A stretch of 64,000 nucleotides of DNA from Macellibacteroides fermentans (GTDB taxonomy: Bacteria; Bacteroidota; Bacteroidia; Bacteroidales; Tannerellaceae): assembly GCF_013409575.1 (NCBI RefSeq), contig NZ_JACCCY010000002.1, positions 496,001 to 560,000 of the forward strand, read 5' to 3'. Below are positions 8,323 through 17,550 of this stretch, piece after piece. Made by a program: the position numbers and the translations under genes. How positions within the stretch are numbered: position 1 is the first letter of the stretch; every line of letters starts with the position of its first letter. The notes beneath the pieces were generated by a model, which saw only the letters and a list, made by a program, of their open reading frames with translations, was not told the origin of the DNA and did not search any database.

Positions 8323-9261
8323 TTACTTTTTCCTGTTTTTTGAAGCAATACTTCTTTCTATATCATCGCGACTTTTACTTTGTGTTACCAGGTAGACGCC
8401 TGAGAAAACAAATACTGCCGCAATGAGTTTGACCAACGAAAATGTGTCTTGACCAACCATGATGGCTATGATGGATGCGCCTAAGGGCTGTATGTAATTG
8501 TACATACTCATGGTTGTGGGACGTATCCTCTTCAATGAGATGGGAATTAACAGATAAGGGATGAAGGTTGCAAAAAACAGGACATAAAGAATTGACAAAA
8601 TATATTGACTGTTGATTGTTCCATGAAATGCAGGTGTTTCAATAAGGTCGTTGTAAGTAAATGGAAATATAACAAGGGTTGAAAAAAGAAACATCCACTT
8701 CATTATTGTGACAGACGAGTAGCGTTTCGTAATGGGTTTGGCGATAACCAGATATATGGAGTATGAAAAAGAGCTTAGCATACACAACATATTACCTAGC
8801 AGATTGCTTTTACCGGAAGCCACTTGTCCTGAAGCCAAGATAAGCCCGATTGCTCCTGTTGCGCCAACCAATACCCCGAAAGCTTTCATCCGTGTAATGG
8901 GTTCCTTTAGTATGATTGCTGCCAGTACCATCACAAATATGGGAGACGCAGTCGATATGATTGACGCATCTATTGGTGATGTATTTGTAAGGCCATATAT
9001 GAACAATCCCTGGTTGATTGCAATCCCTGTCATCGAACAGAAAAAGAGCAGGGCCAGATCTTTTACAGGTACATGTTCCTTGGGTACAAAGAGGGATGTT
9101 ATCCAAAACATTACACAGGCAAACAGCATACGCAACAAGGTTAATCCAAAAGGGGTAACATGTATGGGTAATAATGATTTGGAGATGGAGATATTTATTG
9201 CAAACAGAATATTTACTATAAAAATCAACAAATGGCCTATGTATTTATCCTTTGTCATCAT
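8323..9261 (-). CDS. EamA/DMT family transporter
   Basis: 312 residues with about ten hydrophobic helices, the size and pattern of drug/metabolite transporters with two EamA repeats. Typical features are the TPFGLTLLRMLFACVMFW helix of the first repeat, the DASIISTASPIFVMVLAAIILKEP segment, and the second-repeat end RIRPTTMSMYNYIQPLGASI...G. Substrate unknown; many relatives export amino acids or metabolites, and its place downstream of thr genes on the same strand could hint at Thr-related export, but that is only position. ATG codons at 9261 and 9258 are both possible. A -7 box TACATTTG lies at 9282-9289. Confidence 0.88.
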   Translation of the reverse strand: MMTKDKYIGHLLIFIVNILFAINISISKSLLPIHVTPFGLTLLRMLFACVMFWITSLFVPKEHVPVKDLALLFFCSMTGIAINQGLFIYGLTNTSPIDASIISTASPIFVMVLAAIILKEPITRMKAFGVLVGATGAIGLILASGQVASGKSNLLGNMLCMLSSFSYSIYLVIAKPITKRYSSVTIMKWMFLFSTLVIFPFTYNDLIETPAFHGTINSQYILSILYVLFFATFIPYLLIPISLKRIRPTTMSMYNYIQPLGASIIAIMVGQDTFSLVKLIAAVFVFSGVYLVTQSKSRDDIERSIASKNRKK

Positions 9262-9281
9262 TGACCGTCAATTTATTTTTA

Positions 9282-9289
9282 CAAATGTA
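9282..9289 (-). promoter_or_regulatory. -7 promoter box for DMT transporter
   Basis: TACATTTG on the minus strand, a perfect TAnnTTTG match, 20 nt upstream of the transporter start and just after the tRNA terminator. A TTTG lies 22 nt further upstream, slightly too far. Confidence 0.5.
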
Positions 9290-9306
9290 CTATTTGGGCT
9301 GATACT

Positions 9307-9344
9307 ATAAACAAAGAACCATGCATTAATGAATGCATGGTTCT
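9307..9344 (-). terminator. Terminator of the tRNA-Thr/tRNA-Tyr unit
   Basis: Perfect 13-bp stem (9332-9344 with 9315-9327), 4-nt loop, followed on the minus strand by TTGTTT. It lies 10 nt beyond the 3' end of tRNA-Tyr. Confidence 0.8.
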
Positions 9345-9353
9345 GAAATTTTG

Positions 9354-9435
9354 TGGGCAGTGATGGATTCGAACCACCGAAGACGAAGTCAGCTGAGTTA
9401 CAGTCAGCCCCATTTGGCCACTCTGGTAACTGCCC
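9354..9435 (-). tRNA. tRNA-Tyr (GTA)
   Basis: 82 nt, class II with long variable arm. Acceptor stem GGGCAGT (9429-9435) pairs with ACTGCCC (9355-9361); discriminator A at 9354. The anticodon stem GCTGA/TCAGC frames loop CTGTAAC with anticodon GTA, and the T-loop is GTTCGAATC. CCA is not encoded. It is transcribed together with tRNA-Thr 18 nt upstream. Confidence 0.95.
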
Positions 9436-9453
9436 TACAATAAAAATTATTTG

Positions 9454-9527
9454 AGCCTCTTGTCGGATTCGAACCAACGACCCCGAGATTACAAATCACG
9501 TGCTCTGGCCAACTGAGCTAAAGAGGC
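9454..9527 (-). tRNA. tRNA-Thr (TGT)
   Basis: 74 nt. Acceptor stem GCCTCTT (9521-9527) pairs with AAGAGGC (9455-9461), discriminator T at 9454. Anticodon loop TTTGTAA gives TGT. The anticodon stem CGTGA/TCTCG has one T-T mismatch. CCA is not encoded. First gene of a two-tRNA unit with a consensus promoter at 9551-9581. Confidence 0.95.
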
Positions 9528-9550
9528 ATTGCTTTTTTTCTTAGCGAGTG

Positions 9551-9581
9551 CAAAGGTAGTATAATATTTTAACAATCCAAA
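9551..9581 (-). promoter_or_regulatory. Consensus promoter of the tRNA pair
   Basis: On the minus strand TTTG (9578-9581) and TACCTTTG (9551-9558) stand exactly 19 nt apart, a perfect Bacteroidales housekeeping promoter. Transcription should start near 9544, about 17 nt before tRNA-Thr. The remaining 9582-9761 shows no gene. Confidence 0.85.
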
Positions 9582-9761
9582 TATTCCTGCAATTTTGTTG
9601 TATAGCGTGGATTTCTGCATTAAATGCCGTATTTTTGTATGCACAACTTGTGTTATAATATGTAATAATCTGATAATAAGAGTAAATGGGGTTGATGTAA
9701 TTTATGTGTATTGCGAACATAATTTGCTTGAAAGGGGTTTTATAAGCAGAAAATAAATTTA

Positions 9762-10490
9762 ATGAAGATGAAATTAATATATATTTATCACAGTTGCTAT
9801 GCGATAGAGGGCGACGATTATACAATTTTAATCGACTTTTATAAAGATCAGTCAGACGTAAAAGGTCGTAAAATTGTTCAGGATATTCTTCTGAATCGTC
9901 CGGGCGCTTTTTATGTGCTTTCAACACACGGGCATAGTGATCATTTCACGCCCGAAGTTTTATCCTGGAAAATTAACAGACCGGATATTCACTATATCTT
10001 TTCGAAGGATATTCTGGTAGATGGTAAAGCATCTGCTACGGATGCTGTATATTTAAACAAAGGAGAAACTTATCAGGATGATTTGTTGAAGATTGAGGCG
10101 TTTGGCTCCACCGATTTGGGGGTGTCGTTTTACATTGAAGTAGGAGGGAAGCGGATATTTCATGCCGGAGATTTAAATAATTGGCATTGGAATGAAGAGT
10201 CAACTCCTCAGGAGTCGGCCGAATATGAAGATTTCTACTTGAAAGAATTGTCGTATCTGGCCAAGAATGTTCCTTTAATTGATATGGCCATGTTTCCGGT
10301 TGATCCCCGGTTGGGAAAAGATTACATGCGGGGGGCGGAACAGTTGATAGATTATATATCTGTAAAGAATTTTGCACCCATGCATTTTGGACTCAAATAT
10401 GATAAAGCAAATGCATTTGCTGCATACGCACGCATGAAGGATGTCCGGTTTGTAATGATTACAAAACCGGGAGAAAGTTTTGAATTTTAA
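9762..10490 (+). CDS. Metallo-beta-lactamase fold hydrolase
   Basis: 242 residues, no signal peptide, so cytoplasmic. The binuclear metal motif HxHxDH is at His56-x-His58-x-Asp60-His61 (STHGHSDHF); a second metal region is FHAGDLNNWHW, and a late MHFGLKYDKA supplies the C-terminal His. This resembles the UlaG-like branch of the family, whose substrates are often phosphodiesters or lactones; the actual substrate is unknown. Start ATG at 9762 or 9768. The last bases overlap an out-of-frame leader of the next gene, whose likely start is 10507, 16 nt downstream, so the two may be cotranscribed. Confidence 0.88.
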   Translation: MKMKLIYIYHSCYAIEGDDYTILIDFYKDQSDVKGRKIVQDILLNRPGAFYVLSTHGHSDHFTPEVLSWKINRPDIHYIFSKDILVDGKASATDAVYLNKGETYQDDLLKIEAFGSTDLGVSFYIEVGGKRIFHAGDLNNWHWNEESTPQESAEYEDFYLKELSYLAKNVPLIDMAMFPVDPRLGKDYMRGAEQLIDYISVKNFAPMHFGLKYDKANAFAAYARMKDVRFVMITKPGESFEF

Positions 10491-10506
10491 ACTATTAAAT
10501 AGAATT

Positions 10507-10884
10507 ATGGAGATAAAAAGCAGATTTGATCATTTCAATATCAATGTTCTTGATCTTGAGAGAAGTATTGAATTTTACCAAAAGGCTTTGGGCCTGAAAG
10601 AAAAAAAACGTAAAGTGGCATCCGACGGTTCATTTATTCTGGTCTACCTCGGCGAAGAAACAACAGGATTCCTGTTGGAACTTACCTGGTTAAGAGACAA
10701 GAAAGAACCATATGAACTTGGAGAAAATGAGAGCCATTTGTGTATGCGAGTGGAAGGCGATTACGATGAAATCCGTAAATACCATAAAGAGCTTGGATGT
10801 GTATGTTATGAAAACACATCCATGGGGCTTTACTTTATTAATGACCCGGATAATTATTGGATTGAAATTCTTCCGGTAAAATAA
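10507..10884 (+). CDS. VOC family protein (glyoxalase I-like)
   Basis: 125 residues starting MEIKSRFDHFNINVLDLERS; an ATG 27 nt upstream lies in the preceding gene and is less likely. Two beta-alpha-beta-beta-beta modules of the vicinal-oxygen-chelate fold are visible. Candidate metal ligands fall at the family positions: His9 (FDHF), Glu in LLELTW, His in SHLCMRV and Glu in YWIEILPV, as in lactoylglutathione lyase. Glyoxalase I activity (methylglyoxal detoxification) is plausible but not certain, as Bacteroidales often lack glutathione. Follows the MBL-fold hydrolase, which could act in the same detoxification line (inference). Confidence 0.85.
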   Translation: MEIKSRFDHFNINVLDLERSIEFYQKALGLKEKKRKVASDGSFILVYLGEETTGFLLELTWLRDKKEPYELGENESHLCMRVEGDYDEIRKYHKELGCVCYENTSMGLYFINDPDNYWIEILPVK

Positions 10885-10898
10885 AATAGATTGTTTGT

Positions 10899-10930
10899 CC
10901 CCGTCCTCTCATAAGACGGGGATATTATTT
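10899..10930 (+). terminator. Possible terminator after VOC gene
   Basis: CCCCGTC (10899-10905) pairs with GACGGGG (10915-10921) across a 9-nt loop; the tail ATATTATTT is only moderately T-rich. Confidence 0.5.
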
Positions 10931-10947
10931 AAATCAGATTATAGAAT

Positions 10948-11688
10948 ATGAATCAGAAAAGGATTCTTGAAATTTGTGCAAATTCTGCGGCAAGTTGCGT
11001 GGAAGCAGAAGCCGGGGGGGCGGCAAGGGTTGAACTATGTGCCGGTATTCCGGAGGGAGGTACAACTCCGAGTTATGGTGAAATCAGAATGGCTAAGGAG
11101 CTTACTTCCCATATTGATATAAATGTCATTATCAGACCCAGAGGAGGTGATTTTTTATATACTCCGGCAGAAATTCAATCCATGTTGTATGATATTGAAT
11201 TGGCGAAACAGCTTGGAGTACATGGCGTTGTTTTCGGATGCCTCACAAAAGAAGGAGATGTGGATGTTCCATTACTAAATAAATTAGTGGCGGCATCCAA
11301 GCCTTTGTCGGTAACATTTCACAGGGCATTCGATGTGTGCAGGGATCCTTTTGAAGCTTTGGAGCAGATTATTACTGCAGGATGTGACAGAATACTCACT
11401 TCAGGACAGCAGCAGGATGCCGTAAAGGGAATTCCTTTATTGGCTGAGTTGGTACAAAGGGCCGGTGAACGTATAATTATTATGCCCGGTTGCGGAGTAA
11501 GGGAAAATAATATTGCACAGATCGAGCAGGAAACAGGAGCGAAAGAATTCCACACATCAGCCAGAAGTACCGTCTACAGCCAGATGGTGTACCGAAACGA
11601 AAATGTACCGATGGGGAGTGCTGCTCTGGGCTCCGAATTCGAAACGCAACAAACTGATAGAAAGAAAGTGTCTGCTTGTTTGATGTAA
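10948..11688 (+). CDS. cutC: CutC family protein
   Basis: 246 residues, TIM-barrel CutC family. Diagnostic stretches are LEICANSAASCVEAEAGGAARVELC at the N-terminus (first ~30 residues), INVIIRPRGGDFLY, TFHRAFDVCRDP and LTSGQQQDAVKG, ending with EFHTSAR. The family was named for copper tolerance in E. coli but its biochemical role is not settled. Cytoplasmic. It follows a hairpin terminator and is followed by the DUF5916 gene 43 nt later on the same strand. Confidence 0.93.
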   Translation: MNQKRILEICANSAASCVEAEAGGAARVELCAGIPEGGTTPSYGEIRMAKELTSHIDINVIIRPRGGDFLYTPAEIQSMLYDIELAKQLGVHGVVFGCLTKEGDVDVPLLNKLVAASKPLSVTFHRAFDVCRDPFEALEQIITAGCDRILTSGQQQDAVKGIPLLAELVQRAGERIIIMPGCGVRENNIAQIEQETGAKEFHTSARSTVYSQMVYRNENVPMGSAALGSEFETQQTDRKKVSACLM

Positions 11689-11731
11689 TAATTGTTTTAT
11701 GTATCTTCGTCCATTCTTTAGACGAAATCAC

Positions 11732-14394
11732 ATGAAATGCATATCTATAATTGTTAGCCTTTTTTGCTTTTTATCTGTTTATGCACAACAAGATTCTGTA
11801 GTGCCTTTTGATAAAGCATATAAACGTGTATATTACGCAACGAAAATCTCAGACAATAAACCCGTTATCGATGGGATGCTGAATGATCTTCTCTGGCAGG
11901 AGGAAGGTGTGTGGACTGAAAAGTTTGTACAGGTTTCTCCTTTCGAGAGGGTCATTTCTTTATCCCCTACAAAAGCCAAATTATTTTACGATGATAAATT
12001 TATTTATGTTGGAATTTATTGTAAAGACGCTGTTCCCGAAAAGATAAATCAATTTATTGGAAACCGAGACGATAACAGCTTGGGCGATCTGGTAAGTATT
12101 GCCTTTGATACTTACCACGACTTTCGGGCCGCTCCGGAGTTCAATATCAATGCCGGAGGAAATAAAACAGATCTTGTTGTAACCGATAAACTAAACGTTA
12201 ATTTGAGTTGGAATGCTGTTTGGGAAGGGAAGACTTCGGTAAACAAAGCAGACTCCAGCTGGTCGGCCGAATTAAAAATTCCATTTAGTCAGCTTCGCTA
12301 CAATCAACTGTCCGAAGAAGGGATTTGGGGATTGCACATCCGACGGATTATCCGTCGTAATAATGAAGTCCAGAATTGGAGTATGATTCCGCTAAAGAAT
12401 AACGGCCATGTGTTTTCATTTGGTGAGGTACACCAGATGACAGAACTACCCAAAGCCCGTGGAATAGAATTTCTGCCTTATACGATGGGAAAGTTTACCA
12501 GCGAACCGGTAGTTCCCGGAAGTCCCTATCAAACAGGTAACCGTTGGAAAGGAAATATAGGGATGGATGCAAAGTTTGCCTTGTCCGATTTTACGCTGGA
12601 TATGACAATCAATCCGGATTATGGACAGGTTGAATTGGACCCGTCTGTAATGAATCTGACTGCATACGAGACATTTTACGACGAGAAGCGCCCCTTCTTT
12701 TTGGAAGGAAAACATATTCTCGATTTTGCCAGTGGTAATGATATGATGTTCTATACACGCAGAATTGGCGGATCGCCTTCATACTCACCCTCCGGAATCG
12801 ATAATGTAAATTCATTTGCCGAAACAAAAGAGAATGTACCTATTTTGGGGGCACTAAAGCTTACCGGAACAAACAGGCATGGACTAACCATGGGTGTTCT
12901 GCAAAGTATTACGGCCCGCTCATCAGCCAAAGTAAGTCGTAATGGAATGGAAACGGAAGAAGTGGTGGAACCGCTCACAAATTATTCCGTTGCCCGGGTT
13001 CAAAAAAACTGGAAGGGTAATACCTTGTTGGGAGGAATGGTAACATCGGTCAACCGTTTCATGGAAGACTCGCCTTTAAAAGAGATTCTGTTCAGCAATG
13101 CCTATTCGGCCGGGATCGATTTTGTTCAATATTTTAGTAACCGTTTGTATTACATTGACTTTAAGGGAATATACAGCTCAGTAAATGGATCTGAAAATGC
13201 CATCAGTCTGCTTCAACGGAATCCGGTACACTATTACCAAAGAGAATCAGCGCAATCTTATCTGGGAGTAGATTCCAGGCGTACTTCACTAAATGGTACG
13301 GGAGGATATCTGAAAGTAGGTCGTAAAGGAAATGCAAAATGGTTTTTTTCCGAAACCGTCGGTTGGACATCTCCTGGTTTTGATTTAAATGCCATTGGTT
13401 ATCTTAAAGAAGCGGATTTTTATGAAAATGAATCGGAAATAGGGTATCGTCAAACTACCAACTGGAAGATGTTCAGATCCAATACCTTTACGCTTACTCA
13501 AAGAAACCGATGGAATTATGGGGGGAATCGGTGTTAAATACCGCATCCTTGAGATGGCAGAGTATGACAATGAAACGGTATGAAGTAGATTTTAAGGAGA
13601 CCTGGGCATGGAATATGCTTGATAGCCGTATGTTGCGCGGAGGTAAGGATATGAGATTCGACCCCAGTTTCAATACCTATCTGAAAATAAATACAGATAA
13701 AGCAAAAAGGGTACTGTTTACAATGACTTACGAAGGAACACACAATACAGACGGATACAATTCGGCCAACAAGATAAGCCCTGCTTTTACATTCCGTTTA
13801 GGAAACCATGTTTATCTTTCCAGTCAGTTTGATTATGCCTGGAACAAAGATAACTTACAATACGTAAGTTCATCCGTGCCGTTGGGAAATCAGATTTTGC
13901 CCATCCGTCCTGTTGTCCCATACTATGTGATGGGGCATATGAGTCAGGAAACCTATGGTTTAACCATGAAGCTTCAGGTAAATGTTACACCTGATATATC
14001 CTTGCAGCTTAACGGATCACCATTTACCTCAACTGCAACATTCAGCGACTTCAAAGTAGCGGATAATACCACTTCATCTACCTATTCGGAACGTTACATA
14101 CCTATCGATCCTGCCAGCTTAAAGCTTTCAAACAATATCTATTCGGTTGAAAAAGAGGGAGTACCTGTCTTTAATTTCCGAAAACCCGACTTTAGTTTCA
14201 ATGAGTTCCGATCTAATGTCGTGGCTCGATGGGAATACCTCCCGGGATCAACGCTCTTTTTTGTATGGGAGCATAGAATGTCCGATCGGGCAAGCAGTGT
14301 AATTAATGGTTGGGGAGACAATCTGGATCGGATGTTTGGTCTGCCTGCCAGAAATACATTTATGATTAAAGTAAATTATTGGTTTTCCATATAA
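11732..14394 (+). pseudogene. DUF5916-type outer-membrane protein, frameshifted
   Basis: Two overlapping frames (11732-13537 and 13510-14394) together encode one protein of about 885 residues. Part one starts MKCISIIVSLFCFLSVYAQ (signal peptide), then a CBM9-like beta domain (about residues 30-210: ISDNKPVIDGMLNDLLWQEE...), then the start of a beta-barrel-like DUF5916 region (ITINPDYGQVELDP-type motif, FDEKRPFFLEG-like YDEKRPFFLEGKHI). Part two continues the barrel and ends VNYWFSI with terminal aromatics, as outer-membrane proteins do. The break lies in a run of six G at 13520-13525: adding one G restores a single frame. Either a recent inactivating deletion, slippage site, or base-calling error. 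Confidence 0.8.
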
Positions 14395-14433
14395 AAATAT
14401 GGATATTGTCTACATGAATCTGAAACTAATTAA

Positions 14434-14441
14434 TAAATTTG
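14434..14441 (+). promoter_or_regulatory. -7 promoter box for PspC-uvrB
   Basis: TAAATTTG, perfect TAnnTTTG, 29 nt upstream of the PspC ATG; no clear -33 box. Confidence 0.45.
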
Positions 14442-14469
14442 CAAGAATAGAATATTTAGATTTACTAAA

Positions 14470-14658
14470 ATGGAAAAAAGAAGACTTACCCGTTCTAACA
14501 ATGGTATGATTGCCGGAATATGTGCCGGTATAGCCGATTATTTTGATTGGGATCCTACGCTGGTCCGTATCGGTTATATACTGTTAAGCCTATTTACTGT
14601 GTTTGCAGGTTTCTTGATGTACATTGTTTGTTGGATTGTTATTCCTAAAGAGAATTAA
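14470..14658 (+). CDS. PspC domain small membrane protein
   Basis: 62 residues made of a single PspC domain: RLTRSNNGMIAGICAGIADYFDWDPTLVRIGYILLS followed by one membrane helix (about residues 35-58) ending IVIPKEN. PspC proteins relate to phage-shock/envelope stress signalling; small single-domain versions are common in Bacteroidota and their role is uncertain. The stop codon overlaps the uvrB start (TAATG), so the two are translationally coupled. Confidence 0.9.
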   Translation: MEKRRLTRSNNGMIAGICAGIADYFDWDPTLVRIGYILLSLFTVFAGFLMYIVCWIVIPKEN

Positions 14659-16679
14659 TGGATTTTGAACTTTCTTCAATCTTTTCGCCTACCGGAGATC
14701 AGCCTGATGCCATAGCTGCGTTATCTAACGGAGTAACAGAAGGTGTGCCTTTTCAGACCCTTTTGGGTGTAACGGGTTCGGGTAAAACTTTTACGATTGC
14801 GAATGTAATCAAGGAGGTAAAGAAACCGACCTTGATTCTAAGTCATAACAAAACCCTGGCTGCACAATTGTATAGTGAATTTAAAAGCTTCTTCCCTAAT
14901 AATGCGGTGGAGTATTTTGTATCTTACTATGATTATTATCAGCCTGAAGCCTACCTTCCCACAACAGATACTTATATAGAAAAGGATCTGGCAATAAATG
15001 ATGAGATTGAGAAGTTACGATTAAGAACTACCGCTTCCCTTCTTTCGGGGCGTAAAGACATCATTGTGATATCCTCTGTATCCTGTTTGTATGGTATGGC
15101 AGACCCAACAGCTTTTGCTTCTAAAGTGACACATATTTTCAGAGGTATGAAAATAGACCGTGATGCTTTGTTGCGTTGTTTTGTGGATGCGTTTTATGTA
15201 AACAACAAGGTAGAATTCAAAAGCGGCTGTTTTCGTGTTAATGGAGATATTGTGGATCTGTTCCCGGCAATTGAAACGTTCGATGGGGTTGCTTACCGTA
15301 TTGAGTTTTGGGGTAATGAAATCGATCGTATCTCATCCTTCGACCCACTGTCGGGCAGAGAAATTGATGAGCAGGAAGAATTGAATGTCTACCCAACCAA
15401 TCTGTTTGTAACATCCAAGGAACGAATGACTGAAGCTATCGGTCAGATTGATGTGGACCTTGGAAAACAGGTTGAATATTTTAAGGAAATCGGTAAACCC
15501 TATGAGGCAAAACGCTTATACGAGCGGGTTGTCTTTGATCTGGAAATGATTAGGGAACTGGGCCATTGTTCGGGAATTGAAAACTATTCCCGTTATTTCG
15601 ATGGTCGAAATGCCGGTGAACGACCTTATTGCTTGCTGGATTATTTCCCGAAAGATTTTTTGTTGGTGATAGACGAGAGTCATGTCACCGTCCCTCAGAT
15701 AAGGGCCATGTACGGCGGAGACAGATCCCGAAAACAAAATCTGGTTGAATATGGCTTTAGGTTACCGGCTGCACTGGACAACCGCCCTCTTACATTCGAA
15801 GAGTTTGAATCGCTTACTCCTCAGGCAATATATGTAAGTGCTACTCCTGCCGATTATGAATTGATAAAATCTGAGGGTGTTGTTGTAGATCAGTTGATTC
15901 GGCCTACCGGTCTGCTTGATCCCATAATTGAGGTTCGTCCCACGTTGAATCAGATTGACGATTTAATGGAAGAGATTACAAAACGATCTGCCATTGATGA
16001 GAGGGTGCTGGTTACTACACTTACCAAACGTATGGCTGAAGAGCTTACGGCTTACCTGGGTAGAATGGGTGTGAGATGTAATTATATTCATAGCGATGTA
16101 GACACGTTGGAGCGTGTTAAAATTATGGATGATCTGCGTAAAGGATTATTCGATGTGCTTATCGGTGTTAACTTGCTGAGAGAGGGTTTGGATTTACCGG
16201 AAGTATCGTTGGTGGCCATTCTCGATGCCGATAAGGAGGGCTTCTTGCGTTCCCATCGTTCCTTAACGCAGACAGCCGGTCGTGCAGCCCGTAATATAAA
16301 CGGGAAAGTAATTTTCTATGCAGACCGTATTACAGACAGTATGCGTAAAACTATGGATGAGACTACCCGTCGACGCGAAAAACAATTGGCATATAACGAA
16401 AAGCATGGCATTACTCCTCAGCAGATTGTTAAGAATACAGGCTCTTTCTTAGGTGAAAAGCAGCTTCAAGGCGTGGATCCTTACGCTTACATTGAACCAG
16501 AACCAAGTCTGGCTGCAGATCCGGTAGTTCAATATATGAACAAAGCCCAGCTTGAAAAAGCGATTGAACGAACAAAGAAACAGATGATGGAAGCAGCTAA
16601 AAATCTTGATTTTCTTGAAGCTGCACAATTTCGTGATGAGCTTATAAAGCTGGAGGATTTACTTAAGGCCAAAGTCTGA
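14658..16679 (+). CDS. uvrB: Excinuclease ABC subunit B
   Basis: 673 residues, full length. UvrB is the damage-verifying helicase-like subunit of nucleotide excision repair. Walker A GVTGSGKTF near residue 38, the beta-hairpin YYDYYQPEAYLP around 92-103, DESHVT (helicase motif II), the VLVTTLTKRMAEELT and VGVNLLREGLDLPEVSLVAILDADKEGF motifs, the QTAGRAARN motif VI, and the C-terminal UVR motif (LEKAIERTKKQMMEAAKNLDFLEAAQFRDE region) are all intact. Overlaps the PspC gene by one base; followed 22 nt later by the DUF1460 gene. Confidence 0.98.
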   Translation: MDFELSSIFSPTGDQPDAIAALSNGVTEGVPFQTLLGVTGSGKTFTIANVIKEVKKPTLILSHNKTLAAQLYSEFKSFFPNNAVEYFVSYYDYYQPEAYLPTTDTYIEKDLAINDEIEKLRLRTTASLLSGRKDIIVISSVSCLYGMADPTAFASKVTHIFRGMKIDRDALLRCFVDAFYVNNKVEFKSGCFRVNGDIVDLFPAIETFDGVAYRIEFWGNEIDRISSFDPLSGREIDEQEELNVYPTNLFVTSKERMTEAIGQIDVDLGKQVEYFKEIGKPYEAKRLYERVVFDLEMIRELGHCSGIENYSRYFDGRNAGERPYCLLDYFPKDFLLVIDESHVTVPQIRAMYGGDRSRKQNLVEYGFRLPAALDNRPLTFEEFESLTPQAIYVSATPADYELIKSEGVVVDQLIRPTGLLDPIIEVRPTLNQIDDLMEEITKRSAIDERVLVTTLTKRMAEELTAYLGRMGVRCNYIHSDVDTLERVKIMDDLRKGLFDVLIGVNLLREGLDLPEVSLVAILDADKEGFLRSHRSLTQTAGRAARNINGKVIFYADRITDSMRKTMDETTRRREKQLAYNEKHGITPQQIVKNTGSFLGEKQLQGVDPYAYIEPEPSLAADPVVQYMNKAQLEKAIERTKKQMMEAAKNLDFLEAAQFRDELIKLEDLLKAKV

Positions 16680-16701
16680 TTATCACTAAAAAGAGTAAGA
16701 T

Positions 16702-17550
16702 ATGAATTTGCCTAAGATTGTATTTGTACTGTTGTCCGTTACGGTTCAGGCCGCCGCTCAGGTAGTTTATTTACCTTCAGATTCTCTTATTTTTGAGAAG
16801 TGTATGCAGGCGATGGATGTAAACAAGGATCTTCCATTGCAAGATTTAGTGGTGCAGACAGCCTTATATTTTGAAGGCACCCCCTATGTTGCCTCAACCC
16901 TGGAACAGACGCCGGAACAACTGGTTGTAAATCTTCGTGAATTTGACTGTACTACCTTTGTTGAATCGGTCCTGGCTCTTTCATACACCCGAAAAGATAA
17001 AAACCCCTCTTTCCAAACGTATTGTATGAATTTGAAACGGATACGATATAGAGAAGAGATAAGAGATTACAGTTCGAGGTTGCATTATACGACAGACTGG
17101 ATTCAGACAAACGAAAAACGGGGATTTGTAAAGGATATCTCACAACAACTCGGGGGGGCGATATTGCCTGTAAATTTATATTTTATGTCGACCAATGCCG
17201 ATAAGTACAAACAGCTTTTAAATAATCCTCAGCTAACAGACAAGATTAGACAACAAGAACAAGCGGTAAACGCTCAGCCACATTATTATGTTCCTGTATC
17301 CGATATCGATAAAAGATCCGAGATGGTAAAAAGCGGAGATATGGTCTGCTTTGTCACAACAATTAAAGGATTGGACGTGTCTCATGTGGGTTTTGCACTT
17401 CATAAGGACGGGATGTTGACATTTATACATGCTTCGTTAACTGCCAAAAAAGTGATTGTAAATCCTATTTCCATTCAAGCCTACGTTGAGGGAATCAAAC
17501 ACAATAACGGAGTGTTGTTTGTAAGACCTCTTGAGCAATCATTGAAATAA
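16702..17550 (+). CDS. DUF1460 NlpC/P60-like amidase, exported
   Basis: 282 residues with a signal peptide (to about residue 20, QAAAQ). NLREFDCTTFVESVLALSYT carries the probable catalytic Cys83; downstream GDMVCFVTTIKGLDVSHVGFALHKDG and FIHAS supply candidate His partners. These fit DUF1460, an N-acetylmuramoyl-L-alanine-amidase-like branch of NlpC/P60 cysteine hydrolases acting on peptidoglycan fragments in the periplasm. Convergent with the next gene, the coding ends overlapping by 12 nt. Confidence 0.87.
   Translation: MNLPKIVFVLLSVTVQAAAQVVYLPSDSLIFEKCMQAMDVNKDLPLQDLVVQTALYFEGTPYVASTLEQTPEQLVVNLREFDCTTFVESVLALSYTRKDKNPSFQTYCMNLKRIRYREEIRDYSSRLHYTTDWIQTNEKRGFVKDISQQLGGAILPVNLYFMSTNADKYKQLLNNPQLTDKIRQQEQAVNAQPHYYVPVSDIDKRSEMVKSGDMVCFVTTIKGLDVSHVGFALHKDGMLTFIHASLTAKKVIVNPISIQAYVEGIKHNNGVLFVRPLEQSLK

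Noticed and set aside
8732-9310. 192-codon antisense frame opposite the DMT transporter and running into the promoter/terminator zone
   Set aside because: Shadow frame without recognisable domain; overlaps a tRNA terminator at its end.
9541-9927. 128-codon minus frame over the tRNA promoter and MBL gene start
   Set aside because: Overlaps a consensus tRNA promoter and a well-supported gene; no family features.
13510-14394. Independent gene starting at the internal ATG 13510
   Set aside because: Lacks a signal peptide and begins mid-barrel; clearly the continuation of the upstream DUF5916 frame after a 1-nt shift.
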